The position numbers and the translations under genes are program-made. A stretch of 64,000 nt of DNA from Clostridiales bacterium (lineage in GTDB: Bacteria; Bacillota; Clostridia; Saccharofermentanales; Saccharofermentanaceae). The stretch spans positions 1-64,000 of the forward strand of contig JAFZKB010000012.1 in the NCBI GenBank assembly GCA_017551865.1, read 5' to 3'. The notes beneath the pieces are model-generated. The model saw only the letters and a program-made list of their open reading frames with translations. It was not told where the DNA came from and ran no database searches. Shown here piece by piece: positions 9,323 through 17,671 of the stretch. The first letter of the stretch is position 1. Each line of letters opens with the position of its first letter.

Positions 9323-10372
9323 TCAGGCGGGATCCTCGTGGATCAGTCGCTTGGCGCGAACGTCGACCGCGACCATGTTGATGGAGGAATACTCCTCGAT
9401 ATATCTTCCCAGGCGCTGCTGCACGTTAAGGAGCACCTCCTGGGCATTGAATCCGTAGTACAGTTCGAGATCGATACTCAGAACAACGCCGTACACGCGT
9501 TTTTCCGAAGAAAAGCCGACAACATCATGTACGCCCGGCACCTTTCGGAGGATGATCTTCACGAGGTCTAAAAGCGCATCGTCCGAAATAGAGTAGCTTC
9601 CGAGGCTCGAAAAGGTCGGTCTTACGACCGTCCGCTCCGTATCCGGGGCGATCGTCTGCACACCACGCTCCTTATCCCATCTTCTTCTCAGACGGTTGAG
9701 CGGGTCGGAAAAATATCCGGAGAATTCATGCTTGATCTCCATGCTCGGGACCGGGATCGTATGCATGCCTTCACGGATACGGGTATTTTTCGCCTGAGTG
9801 ATCTCTTCTTCCGAACTTACATCCTCGATGCGGATCAGCATCGCCGGCTGATTGAGCCAGAGGTTGTTACAGATCTTCGTAAGCATGGCATCGGAAGTGC
9901 CGAGGATCATGAGCGTTGACGGAAGATTCTCCGCGAGTGCTTTTCTCATAATGGAAGAACGGCTCGGATCCTCGAAAAGAGCCTGTCGCACCGACTCGAG
10001 CTTTGTCGGGGCTTTCTTGGCGGAGTTGCCGGCCACGATACGGCTTCCGTTGATCAGAAGACCGTCGTCGATTATGTAATTGATGGAATTCTGTTTCGCT
10101 ACGCGGATCGCACGGGTACTCTTACCTGTACCGGACGGTCCGACAAAAGCAACGACCGCGATGGAGGAAAGAAGTTCCCTCATCTCTTTTTCGTCATTGG
10201 CAGCGATATCGATATGACGTTCGGTACGCGCATGAGCACGCGTATCCACGTTCTTCTCGATACGGCGGAGCGTCGCACGAAGCTCAGGAATAAATACCCC
10301 CCGGCGTGAAGCGCCTTGCCGCTCTTCCGGGTGTTCAGTCTGTTCCTTGCCCTTTTGCTTCGGCAGATCCAT
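9323..10372 (-). CDS. P-loop NTPase fused to a C-terminal Asp23/Gls24-like domain
   Basis: This 349-aa protein starts with a basic, low-complexity region (residues 1-60), followed by a clear Walker A GPSGTGKST at 78-86. A second conserved block follows ('LMILGTSDAML', about 150-165). Residues about 262-345 look like an Asp23/Gls24 domain: 'YSISDDALLDLV', 'VPGVHDVVGF', then 'YYGFNAQEVLLNVQQRLGRYI' and a closing beta strand. Asp23 proteins are abundant envelope-stress proteins near the membrane. The fusion suggests an NTP-dependent role at the cell envelope, but that is inference. No signal peptide. It is the first gene of a probable operon with the DUF6062-like and DsrE-like genes. Confidence 0.7.
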   Translation of the reverse strand: MDLPKQKGKEQTEHPEERQGASRRGVFIPELRATLRRIEKNVDTRAHARTERHIDIAANDEKEMRELLSSIAVVAFVGPSGTGKSTRAIRVAKQNSINYIIDDGLLINGSRIVAGNSAKKAPTKLESVRQALFEDPSRSSIMRKALAENLPSTLMILGTSDAMLTKICNNLWLNQPAMLIRIEDVSSEEEITQAKNTRIREGMHTIPVPSMEIKHEFSGYFSDPLNRLRRRWDKERGVQTIAPDTERTVVRPTFSSLGSYSISDDALLDLVKIILRKVPGVHDVVGFSSEKRVYGVVLSIDLELYYGFNAQEVLLNVQQRLGRYIEEYSSINMVAVDVRAKRLIHEDPA

Positions 10373-10421
10373 TCCTACTATACCTCTTTAACTTATAAAG
10401 GTTTCTTCTTCCAAAATATCA

Positions 10422-10451
10422 GAAGACAGGACCACAAGTGGCCCCGTCTTC
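10422..10451 (-). terminator. Hairpin terminator after yebC
   Basis: A 14-bp stem with two G-T pairs (GAAGACGGGGCCAC pairing with GTGGTCCTGTCTTC) and a 2-nt loop lies 17 bp past the yebC stop. The following T-run is weak (TGATATTTT). Confidence 0.7.
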
Positions 10452-10468
10452 CTTCTGGTGTTCTTTTC

Positions 10469-11194
10469 TCAGTTGTCCCAGTTGTTGTAAACTTCCTGGA
10501 CGTCATCGTTCTCGTCGAACTTCTCGAGCATCGTCTCGAGTTTTCCGGCGATCTCTTCGTCTTCGACCTTCGACCAGTTGAGCGGTACCGGACCGAGAGA
10601 GGAATCTACGAATGTGTATCCCTTGGCTTCCAGCGCGTCCTTGACTTCGTAGTAAGAAGCCGGATCGGTCAGGATCTCATAGTAACCTTCTTCTGCGCTG
10701 AAATCTTCTGCGCCGCAGTCGAGGGCATCCATCATGACGGTCTCTTCATCATCGAACTCCTCGGAGTCAATAAGGATCGTTCCCTTGTCCTGGAACATAA
10801 AGGAAACGCTACCGGAAACGCCCATGTTGCCGTCGTATTTATCGAAGATATGACGGATATCAGCAGCAGTACGGTTACGGTTGTTCGTCAGGGTTCTGAC
10901 CATGATGGCGATTCCGCCCGGGCCGTAACCTTCGTAAACGATCTCTTCGTAATCATCACCTTCGCCGGCACCTGCCGCCTTCTTGATGGCTCGGTTGATA
11001 TTGTCGTTCGGCATATTTGCCGCTTTCGCCTTTGCGATAACGTCCTTGAGTTTTGAGTTATTATCCGGATCAGGCCCACCTGCCTTAACTGCTACCATAA
11101 TCTCCTTTGCGACCTTGGTAAACACTGCACCTTTTGCCGCATCGGATGCTTCTTTCTTTCTCTTAATGTTATTCCACTTGGAATGTCCGGACAT
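10469..11194 (-). CDS. yebC: YebC/TACO1-family protein (probable ribosome-associated factor or regulator)
   Basis: This 241-aa protein begins MSGHSKWNNIKRKKEASDAAKG, the family signature, and keeps the three-domain layout of the family at normal length. Other recognisable blocks are 'NMPNDNINRAIKKA', 'YEGYGPGGIAIMV' and 'NRNRTAADIRHIFDK'. Family members have been described as transcription regulators and, more recently, as factors that help translation through difficult stretches. The sequence does not decide between these. It seems to be a single-gene unit with its own hairpin terminator. Confidence 0.95.
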   Translation of the reverse strand: MSGHSKWNNIKRKKEASDAAKGAVFTKVAKEIMVAVKAGGPDPDNNSKLKDVIAKAKAANMPNDNINRAIKKAAGAGEGDDYEEIVYEGYGPGGIAIMVRTLTNNRNRTAADIRHIFDKYDGNMGVSGSVSFMFQDKGTILIDSEEFDDEETVMMDALDCGAEDFSAEEGYYEILTDPASYYEVKDALEAKGYTFVDSSLGPVPLNWSKVEDEEIAGKLETMLEKFDENDDVQEVYNNWDN

Positions 11195-11229
11195 AGGAAA
11201 ACCTCCACTTTGAAAAAATGTTCATAATA

Positions 11230-12081
11230 TTATAGCACTTGTATAAGGCAGTTTGCAAAGTATCCGACTGCCGCGCCGGCGGCCAGGATCGTCCCGAGAT
11301 ACTTCACATTCTTCCCGTTTCCGATCGCGATTCGTGCGATCATGTAAACGATTGCAGCCACTGCTGCCGGAAGAATACCGATGCATCCGCAAAGTACGAT
11401 CGCGAAAAGATCCGACGTGCGAATCGCTCTCATTTTCTTATCACTGAAATATTTGCCCAGCTCTTTCGGCTTGCTTGAGAAGATCACCGCGATGAATACG
11501 GCTACAACTCCGATTAGAAGGCCGGCCAGGATGTTTTCGATCCATGTGGCGACCGCCTCTTTTAAAGAAGCATCTGTGGTAACGACAGTCAGCACACGGC
11601 CGATGATCTGGACCAGGAAGTCGATCCCCAGCGCCGCGGAAAGGCGGTACATGGAAGATCCGGTATCTTTCATGATCATCATCTCGACGATCACGATATT
11701 GATCATGATAAAGAGTGCACAAAGCTCGATGAAAGGATAGAAACTTCCCGAAGGGTCCATCGGATCCGGGAACATCGAAAGGTGCGTCGCGGCCATCAGG
11801 ATGTACATCAGCGCTGTCAGGCTTTCGATCTTAATATATCTCGAAGAGATCGGAGTCTTGCAGTAACGGCATTTACCGCCAAGGCAGAGCCAACTGAAGA
11901 TCGGGACCAGATCCAGTGCTCCCAGCTCGTGCGAGCAGGTCATGCACATCGAATGTCCTTTTACGATCGTTCGTCCTTCCGGGATCCTGTAAATACATAC
12001 GTTGGTAAAACTTCCGATGACAGCACCGAACATGCCGGCCAGGATGACATTCATTATTGCAAAAACAACATTGGGGTCCAT
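11230..12081 (-). CDS. Divergent type IV prepilin peptidase (A24-like), one catalytic Asp apparently missing
   Basis: This 283-aa integral membrane protein has the N-terminal domain of prepilin peptidases: 'GSFTNVCIYRIP' at 23-34 and a four-cysteine zinc site C46-x2-C49, C71-x2-C74. The peptidase half is degenerate. Where A24 enzymes have the first aspartate (IDxxxxxIPD) this protein reads 'NIVIVEMMIMKD', with isoleucine at the aspartate position by my alignment. Where they have GxGD it reads RTSD (D224). It lies divergent to the pilus operon and should process the prepilins nearby, if active. Start supported by AGGAG 9 nt upstream. Family call is firm; activity is uncertain. Confidence 0.8.
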   Translation of the reverse strand: MDPNVVFAIMNVILAGMFGAVIGSFTNVCIYRIPEGRTIVKGHSMCMTCSHELGALDLVPIFSWLCLGGKCRYCKTPISSRYIKIESLTALMYILMAATHLSMFPDPMDPSGSFYPFIELCALFIMINIVIVEMMIMKDTGSSMYRLSAALGIDFLVQIIGRVLTVVTTDASLKEAVATWIENILAGLLIGVVAVFIAVIFSSKPKELGKYFSDKKMRAIRTSDLFAIVLCGCIGILPAAVAAIVYMIARIAIGNGKNVKYLGTILAAGAAVGYFANCLIQVL

Positions 12082-12242
12082 ACTTTCACACTCCTATTTC
12101 TTTCTACCTAACAATAGTATAAAAGGCGGTTCTTTGCAATTCAGAGTTTCAAATTCATTGGTTTTCTATCAAACTTTTTTGCATAATTTTCAGCAAAATA
12201 TTCAATTTGAGTTGCAAATTCGCGTATTTCCATGTATATTTA

Positions 12243-12271
12243 TTGAGAAAAAGACGATGGTTCTGTATCGT
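12243..12271 (+). promoter_or_regulatory. Candidate promoter of the type IV pilus operon
   Basis: TTGAGA (12243-12248), 17-bp spacer, TATCGT (12266-12271). It precedes the leader terminator by about 30 bp and pilB by about 195 bp. The -10 matches consensus at four of six positions. Confidence 0.4.
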
Positions 12272-12301
12272 ATCTAAACGGGTAAGGGTTACAAGATGAT
12301 A

Positions 12302-12340
12302 ACAGTTTCGCTTGGAAAATAAGCGAAATTGTAATTTTTT
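12302..12340 (+). terminator. Leader terminator (candidate attenuator) before pilB
   Basis: A 12-bp stem with one G-T pair (ACAGTTTCGCTT with AAGCGAAATTGT), a 7-nt loop and the tail AATTTTTTG. No plus-strand gene lies upstream, because the neighbouring gene is transcribed away. The hairpin can therefore only act on a leader transcript heading into pilB, which suggests regulated read-through. Confidence 0.55.
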
Positions 12341-12467
12341 GTTTACACCAGAGACTATACAAATACCGCTGTTTGGGTGTACATTACTATTATCGACATA
12401 TAGACGGGGGCGGGTATTCCCTGTCCTCGCAAAAATACTAAAACGTGCATCAATTTGGGAGGGTATG

Positions 12468-14144
12468 ATGAAACGATTAGGTGACATTCTCATCGACAGC
12501 GGCTTTCTGTCTCAGGCAGAATTACAGGAGGCTCTGGAAGCACAGCGTACTTCCACTACCAAGAAACGTCTTGGTGAAATTATTGTAGAAAAGGGCCTGC
12601 TTACTGAGCTCGATATTCTCCGTGCTATTTCCAGCCAGTATGATCTTCCTATCATTGACCTTCAGCAGGTCGATATCGATCAGGAAGCTACAAAAGTAGT
12701 TACCGAGCAGTACTGCGAAGAGAACCTGATCATTCCGGTAGCTTTTGATGAAGGCAAACTCGTAGTTGCTATCTACGACCCTCTGAACATCCTTGTTACT
12801 GATGACCTCCGTTTCCGTACAGGCAACGACATCGTAACGCTACTTGCGCCGAAGCAGCAGATCCTCACTGCCATCAAGATGAACTATGGTAAAGAAGTTG
12901 CTAAGAAAGCAGCGGATGACCTAGCAGCTGACCTTGATATCGAGGATATGAAGAAACTCGGCGACGAGATCACTGATGAAGTTAATAATGCACCGGTAGT
13001 TAAGCTCGTAAACTCCATGATCGAGTATGCTATCCGTGCAAACTCTTCCGATATTCACATCGAACCGATGGAAGATCGTGTTCGAGTCCGTATCCGTATC
13101 GATGGTGTCCTCTCTGAGATCATGAGCCCGCCGGTTGCGGCGAAAGACGCCATCATCACCCGTATTAAGATTCTTTCCGGCATGAACATCGCCGAAAAGC
13201 GTATCCCTCAGGACGGTCGTGTTCAGACCATCATCAACGGAAATCCGGTTGACATGCGTGTATCTGTCCTCCCAACTGTACACGGTGAGAAAACCGTTAT
13301 CCGTATCCTGGCCAAGAACGACGCCAACCTGAACCGTAAGTATCTCGGTATCAATGAGCACAACAACGAGATGATCGACAGGATCGTCAAAGTTCCGCAG
13401 GGCGTTTGCCTTATCTCCGGTCCTACCGGTTCCGGTAAGACGACCACGCTCTACACTCTCCTTTCCGAGAAGAACACACCGGAAACAAACATCGTAACCG
13501 TTGAGGACCCGGTCGAAATTCAGATCCCGGGCCTTAACCAGGTACAGGTTAACGCCAAAGCCGGTATGACCTTCGCCAGCGGTCTTCGTTCTATCCTCCG
13601 TCAGGACCCGGATATCATCCTCGTCGGTGAGATCCGTGACGGTGAGACAGCTGAGATCGCCATGCGAGCCGCTATCACCGGTCACTTGGTTTTCAGTACT
13701 ATCCATACCAACGATGCTGTTTCTTCCATCAACCGTCTGATCGATATGGGTATTGAGCCATTCATGGTCTCCACCGCCCTGATCGGTGTAGTTGCGCAGC
13801 GTCTCGTACGTCGTATCTGCACCAACTGCCGTGAGGAATATACACCTGGTCCGGACGAAGTCCAGCTTCTCAAGCTCAAGCCGGGACAGAAGCTGTATCA
13901 CGGTGTCGGTTGCTCCGAATGTAACGAGAAAGGCTATAAAGGCCGTATCGCTATCCACGAAGTAGTCATTATGACAAAAGCCATGAGAGCTCTGCTCGAG
14001 CGCCGCGCCGGTGAAGACGAGATGCGTGCTCTGGCGATCTCCGAAGGCACACTAATGCTTGCCGATTCTGCTGCTCAGTTGGTATTAGAGGGAATTACAA
14101 CTGTTGCAGAGATGAGTAAAGTAACATATTCCATTGACGGTTAA
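12468..14144 (+). CDS. pilB: Type IV pilus extension ATPase PilB (GspE family)
   Basis: This 558-aa protein has an N-terminal GspE/MshEN domain ('LGDILIDSGFLSQAEL', residues 3-18), then the ATPase core with Walker A GPTGSGKT near 318 and Walker B 'ILVGEIRD' near 384. A tetracysteine zinc motif follows (CTNC near 450, CSEC near 482). These features mark assembly ATPases rather than retraction ATPases. It is a cytoplasmic hexamer that powers pilin polymerisation. Two adjacent ATG codons (12465, 12468) are possible; GGGAGGG lies just upstream and gives better spacing to 12468. First gene of the pilB-T-C-M-N-O operon. Confidence 0.95.
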   Translation: MKRLGDILIDSGFLSQAELQEALEAQRTSTTKKRLGEIIVEKGLLTELDILRAISSQYDLPIIDLQQVDIDQEATKVVTEQYCEENLIIPVAFDEGKLVVAIYDPLNILVTDDLRFRTGNDIVTLLAPKQQILTAIKMNYGKEVAKKAADDLAADLDIEDMKKLGDEITDEVNNAPVVKLVNSMIEYAIRANSSDIHIEPMEDRVRVRIRIDGVLSEIMSPPVAAKDAIITRIKILSGMNIAEKRIPQDGRVQTIINGNPVDMRVSVLPTVHGEKTVIRILAKNDANLNRKYLGINEHNNEMIDRIVKVPQGVCLISGPTGSGKTTTLYTLLSEKNTPETNIVTVEDPVEIQIPGLNQVQVNAKAGMTFASGLRSILRQDPDIILVGEIRDGETAEIAMRAAITGHLVFSTIHTNDAVSSINRLIDMGIEPFMVSTALIGVVAQRLVRRICTNCREEYTPGPDEVQLLKLKPGQKLYHGVGCSECNEKGYKGRIAIHEVVIMTKAMRALLERRAGEDEMRALAISEGTLMLADSAAQLVLEGITTVAEMSKVTYSIDG

Positions 14145-14156
14145 GGAGGAAAGAAA

Positions 14157-15278
14157 GTGGAAGAATTTACATTAAGTATGGATGCCATTCTCACAGAGGC
14201 TGTTCGCCGCCAGGCGTCCGATACGCACATCACCGTTGGTCTGCCACCGATGATCCGCGTACACGGTGAACTCATGCCCTTGAATTCCAACATCCTGACA
14301 CAGAGCGATACAGAGTATCTGTGTAAGTCCATGTTGGACAAGTCCAGACAGCAGTACCTCAACGAACGTGGTGAGATCGACTTCTCATACGTGGTCAAGG
14401 ACTACAGCCGTTTCCGTTGCAACGTTTTTAAGCAGCGCGGAAGTTATACGCTGGCAGCCCGTACGATCACCACAGAGATCCCTACCTGCGAGCGCCTCGG
14501 TCTTCCGGAACTGTTTAAGGACCTTGCTCTCAAGCCGCGTGGACTTATCCTCGTTACCGGTCCGACGGGTTCCGGTAAATCTACTACACTGGCCGCCATG
14601 GTTGGTCATATCAACCAGAACCGCCGTTGCCACGTTCTCACTCTGGAAGAGCCGATCGAGTATCTCCACCGTCACGGTGAATCGATGATCAACCAGCGCG
14701 AAGTTCACGAAGACACACTCTCCTTTGCGAACGCCCTCCGTGCTGCTCTCCGTGAAGACCCGGACGTTATCATGGTAGGTGAGATGCGTGACCTTGACAC
14801 GATCAGTACCGCTATCACCGCTTCAGAAACAGGTCACTTGGTTATGTCCACACTCCATACCAGTGGTGCTGCTGATACCATCAACCGTATTATCGACGTA
14901 TTCCCGCCGCACCAGCAGGACCAGATCCGTGTTCAGCTTGGTACTGTGCTGGTTGCCGTTATTTCCCAGACCCTTCTGCCGCGTGCAGATGGTTCCGGAC
15001 GTGTAGCTGCATTTGAGATCCTCATTGCAAATGACGCCGTCCGTAACCTGATTCGTGAAGGTAAGACCTACCAGATCGACAACACGATCGCCACGAATCT
15101 TAAACTCGGCATGTGCTCGCTCGACTACTATCTGGCTGAGCTCACCAAGAAGGGCCTGATCACCCGTGAAACAGCGATCACTCGCTGTAAGGATCCGGAC
15201 GAGTATCGTCGTTATCTGGCTTCTGCCGGTACTGCGAACTCCGTATCCAGCGGTTTGTTTAGCACTCTTGAATATTGA
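14157..15278 (+). CDS. pilT: Type IV pilus retraction ATPase PilT
   Basis: This 373-aa protein matches PilT in length and motifs: Walker A GPTGSGKST from about 136, Asp-box 'LTLEEPIEYLH', Walker B 'IMVGEMRD' near 205, His-box 'HLVMSTLHT', and the PilT-type 'AVRNLIREGK' near 300. It should drive pilus depolymerisation and twitching-type movement. The start is GTG at 14157, chosen because AAGGAGG lies 8 nt upstream and the frame downstream is uninterrupted. It is 12 bp after pilB. Presence of PilT argues for dynamic, retractable pili. Confidence 0.95.
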   Translation: MEEFTLSMDAILTEAVRRQASDTHITVGLPPMIRVHGELMPLNSNILTQSDTEYLCKSMLDKSRQQYLNERGEIDFSYVVKDYSRFRCNVFKQRGSYTLAARTITTEIPTCERLGLPELFKDLALKPRGLILVTGPTGSGKSTTLAAMVGHINQNRRCHVLTLEEPIEYLHRHGESMINQREVHEDTLSFANALRAALREDPDVIMVGEMRDLDTISTAITASETGHLVMSTLHTSGAADTINRIIDVFPPHQQDQIRVQLGTVLVAVISQTLLPRADGSGRVAAFEILIANDAVRNLIREGKTYQIDNTIATNLKLGMCSLDYYLAELTKKGLITRETAITRCKDPDEYRRYLASAGTANSVSSGLFSTLEY

Positions 15279-15305
15279 TAATAAAGAAAGAAGGAGGTTC
15301 GCTTC

Positions 15306-16514
15306 ATGCCAAATTTCAAATATGAAGTAGTTGATGCAGCAGGGCGTTCAAGCAAAGGCGTAATTGAAGCCGCGACTATCGCGGATGCTTCAAAGATGCT
15401 TCGCGCGGACGGTCGTTTCATCGCTTCACTTGAGCAGGACACCGGTGCCGGTATCCTCTCGATGAATGTTGGAAGTCCGAAGCTGAAGACCAAAGATCTC
15501 ATGATCATTACGCGACAGCTTTCTTCTCTTCTGAGTGCAGGTATCACAGTAATCCGTTCATTGGATATGCTATATCAGCAGTTGGAAAGCAAGAAGGCCA
15601 AAGCAGTTATCGGTTCTGTTTATGAATCTATCCAGGCCGGTAAAACTTTGTCCGAGGCTTTCCGTGAACAGTCCAAAGCTCTGCCGACGATCATGGTCTC
15701 CATGATTTCCGCCGGTGAAGAATCTGGTCGTCTCGATGAGGTTATGGCCCGTCTGGCCGCCCACTTCGAGAAGGAACAGAAGTTGAAGAACAAAGTAGGT
15801 GCCGCTCTGGTATACCCGATCATCCTGGCCGTGGTTACCTTCGGTATCACAGTTGGTCTGATGACCCTGGTAGTTCCGAGATTCGCTACAACTCTTAACG
15901 AGTTGGGTGGTGACCTGCCAGGACTTACCAAGGCCGTTATGGCGTTCAGTGATAGTATCATTGATTTCTGGTATATCTACCTTGGTGTTATTATCGGAAT
16001 CGTCGTTGCCTTCAGACTCTTCGTCCACTCAGAGAAGGGTTCCATCAAGTGGTCCCGTTTCCTGCTCCGTATGCCGATCGTTGGTAAATCCCAGAAGGCT
16101 ACTGCAGCAGCTCGTTTCACAAGAACAATGTCCACACTTCTCCGAAGTGGTATCAGTGTTCTTGACTCGATGGAGATCACCAGCCACACTCTTGGAAACA
16201 AATATCTGGAACTTCAGCTTTATGATTCCAGAAACGAGATCCGTAAAGGTTCTTCTGTTTCCAGATCCATCCGTGGAATCAAGGAGTTCCCTCCTATGAT
16301 TTACGCTATGACAGCTATCGGTGAAGAATCCGGTACCTTGGACAGCATTCTGGACAAGGCTGCTGACTTCTTCGAAGATGAAGCTGATGCCGCAACGGCA
16401 AAGATGACAGCGGCTATGGAGCCGATCATGATCATCATCATGGCGGGTGTCGTTCTTCTTATCGTTGGTGCCTGCGGTCTGCCGGTACTTACAATGACCA
16501 AGAACATTATGTGA
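15306..16514 (+). CDS. pilC: Type IV pilus inner-membrane platform protein PilC
   Basis: This 402-aa protein has two GspF domains (about residues 60-190 and 265-395), each with the 'RQLSSLLSAGITVIRSLD' / 'RTMSTLLRSGISVLDSME' pattern followed by a 'SAGEESGRLDEV' / 'AIGEESGTLDSI' turn. Three membrane segments are visible, near 165-190, 215-235 and 375-395. PilC couples ATPase motion to pilin insertion. GGAGG lies about 8 nt before the ATG. Spacing to pilT is 27 bp, consistent with one transcript. Confidence 0.95.
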   Translation: MPNFKYEVVDAAGRSSKGVIEAATIADASKMLRADGRFIASLEQDTGAGILSMNVGSPKLKTKDLMIITRQLSSLLSAGITVIRSLDMLYQQLESKKAKAVIGSVYESIQAGKTLSEAFREQSKALPTIMVSMISAGEESGRLDEVMARLAAHFEKEQKLKNKVGAALVYPIILAVVTFGITVGLMTLVVPRFATTLNELGGDLPGLTKAVMAFSDSIIDFWYIYLGVIIGIVVAFRLFVHSEKGSIKWSRFLLRMPIVGKSQKATAAARFTRTMSTLLRSGISVLDSMEITSHTLGNKYLELQLYDSRNEIRKGSSVSRSIRGIKEFPPMIYAMTAIGEESGTLDSILDKAADFFEDEADAATAKMTAAMEPIMIIIMAGVVLLIVGACGLPVLTMTKNIM

Positions 16515-16538
16515 TGATAACTCGAAAGGAGATTAATT

Positions 16539-17657
16539 ATGGCTTTTGGAACTGGAAGCAGCAGAGAGATATCGATTGACGTCTCCAGCTCAAACATGAA
16601 AATGGTACTCGGTGGCTACAACCGCAAGACTGGTGTAGTATCGATCGACAAGTTCGGTCTTATCCCGCTCGAGTCCGACACAATCGCAGATGGCGTTATC
16701 GCAGACCAGTTTGGTGTGGTAATGGCTCTGAAAAATGCTCTTGCAAAGAGCAACATTCAGGACAAGCGCGCGATTTTAACTGTTGAGGGTAGTTATCTTC
16801 ACACAAGAGATCTTGAACTCCCGGCAGTTAAGGGCGATCAGCTCCGCGACATGGTCCGTTACGAAATTCTCGGTCAGGGCACGAACAACCGTGACATGAT
16901 CGTTGAATACATTATTTACGATAAGGTCTTAGACGAAGAGACAAAGCAGCAGAAGTACAAGGTTCGTGCTACAGCGATCCCGAAGGATGTTGCCAATGAT
17001 TTCCGTGAGCTCATGAAGACAAGTGCTCTTTCTCCGGTAGCTCTGGATGTTAACCCGAACGCGATCAGAAAGCTTTTCAGAAGCGGAACGATTAACGGTA
17101 CAACAAACATCAACTCCAACACACTTCTTCTCATTGAACTGTCTTCTAAGACAACGAACATCACTGTTCTCGACAAGGGATTCCCGGTACTCACCCGTCG
17201 TCTTCAGTTCGGTCACTCCAATATCCGTCAGGTTGCGGAGACCGTTAAGAAGGTTCAGGGCAATTCCGCGAACAAGTCTTCTATCCTTACCCGCCGTCTT
17301 CAGGTCGTTAAGGGCGAAGGCATCTCCACAGTGGATGTTTCCGATATCGATGTATGGCACGAGACCGTTAAGGACGAGCCTTCTCTGAACAGTGCTGTAT
17401 CGGCTTACTTCAAGAGCCTTACAGATGCTATCTCCAGAACAGCTCAGTTCTCGATCTCCAAGTACCACCTTGATGCGATCAGCACCTGCTTCCTCTATGG
17501 ATCCGGTGCAAGATACAGAAAGATGGATAAAGAACTCGCCCGTCAGCTGGGCACGCAGGTTGAAGTACTTGGCTCTCTGAATTCCGTTCAGGGTCCGAAG
17601 GACTTCCTGCTTAGCGATTACGTGAATGCGTGCGGCGCACTCATTCGTGAAAACTGA
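16539..17657 (+). CDS. pilM: Actin-like pilus assembly protein PilM
   Basis: This 372-aa cytoplasmic protein is of the PilM (ParM/FtsA-like) type. It shows the phosphate-binding 'IDVSSSNMKMVLGG' near residue 10, 'LLLIELSSKTTNITVLDKG' in the middle and 'CFLYGSGARYRKMDKELARQLG' near 320. PilM binds nucleotide and the PilN N-terminus, linking the cytoplasmic motor to the PilN-PilO ring. The start follows AAGGAGA. It lies between pilC (24 bp) and the pilN-like gene (14 bp). Confidence 0.9.
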   Translation: MAFGTGSSREISIDVSSSNMKMVLGGYNRKTGVVSIDKFGLIPLESDTIADGVIADQFGVVMALKNALAKSNIQDKRAILTVEGSYLHTRDLELPAVKGDQLRDMVRYEILGQGTNNRDMIVEYIIYDKVLDEETKQQKYKVRATAIPKDVANDFRELMKTSALSPVALDVNPNAIRKLFRSGTINGTTNINSNTLLLIELSSKTTNITVLDKGFPVLTRRLQFGHSNIRQVAETVKKVQGNSANKSSILTRRLQVVKGEGISTVDVSDIDVWHETVKDEPSLNSAVSAYFKSLTDAISRTAQFSISKYHLDAISTCFLYGSGARYRKMDKELARQLGTQVEVLGSLNSVQGPKDFLLSDYVNACGALIREN

Positions 17658-17671
17658 AAGGAGGCGAGATT

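Larger units (their letters stand above)
12082..12464 (+). other. Intergenic leader region upstream of pilB
   Basis: This AT-rich spacer separates the divergent prepilin peptidase and pilB. It holds a candidate plus-strand promoter (12243-12271), an intrinsic-terminator-like hairpin (12302-12340) and a long untranslated stretch with weaker hairpins before the pilB start. I compared it with the c-di-GMP-I and -II riboswitch consensus from memory and found no match. Confidence 0.5.

Noticed and set aside
12921-13958. 345-codon minus-strand frame inside pilB
   Set aside because: Antisense to the conserved ATPase core; a codon-usage artefact.
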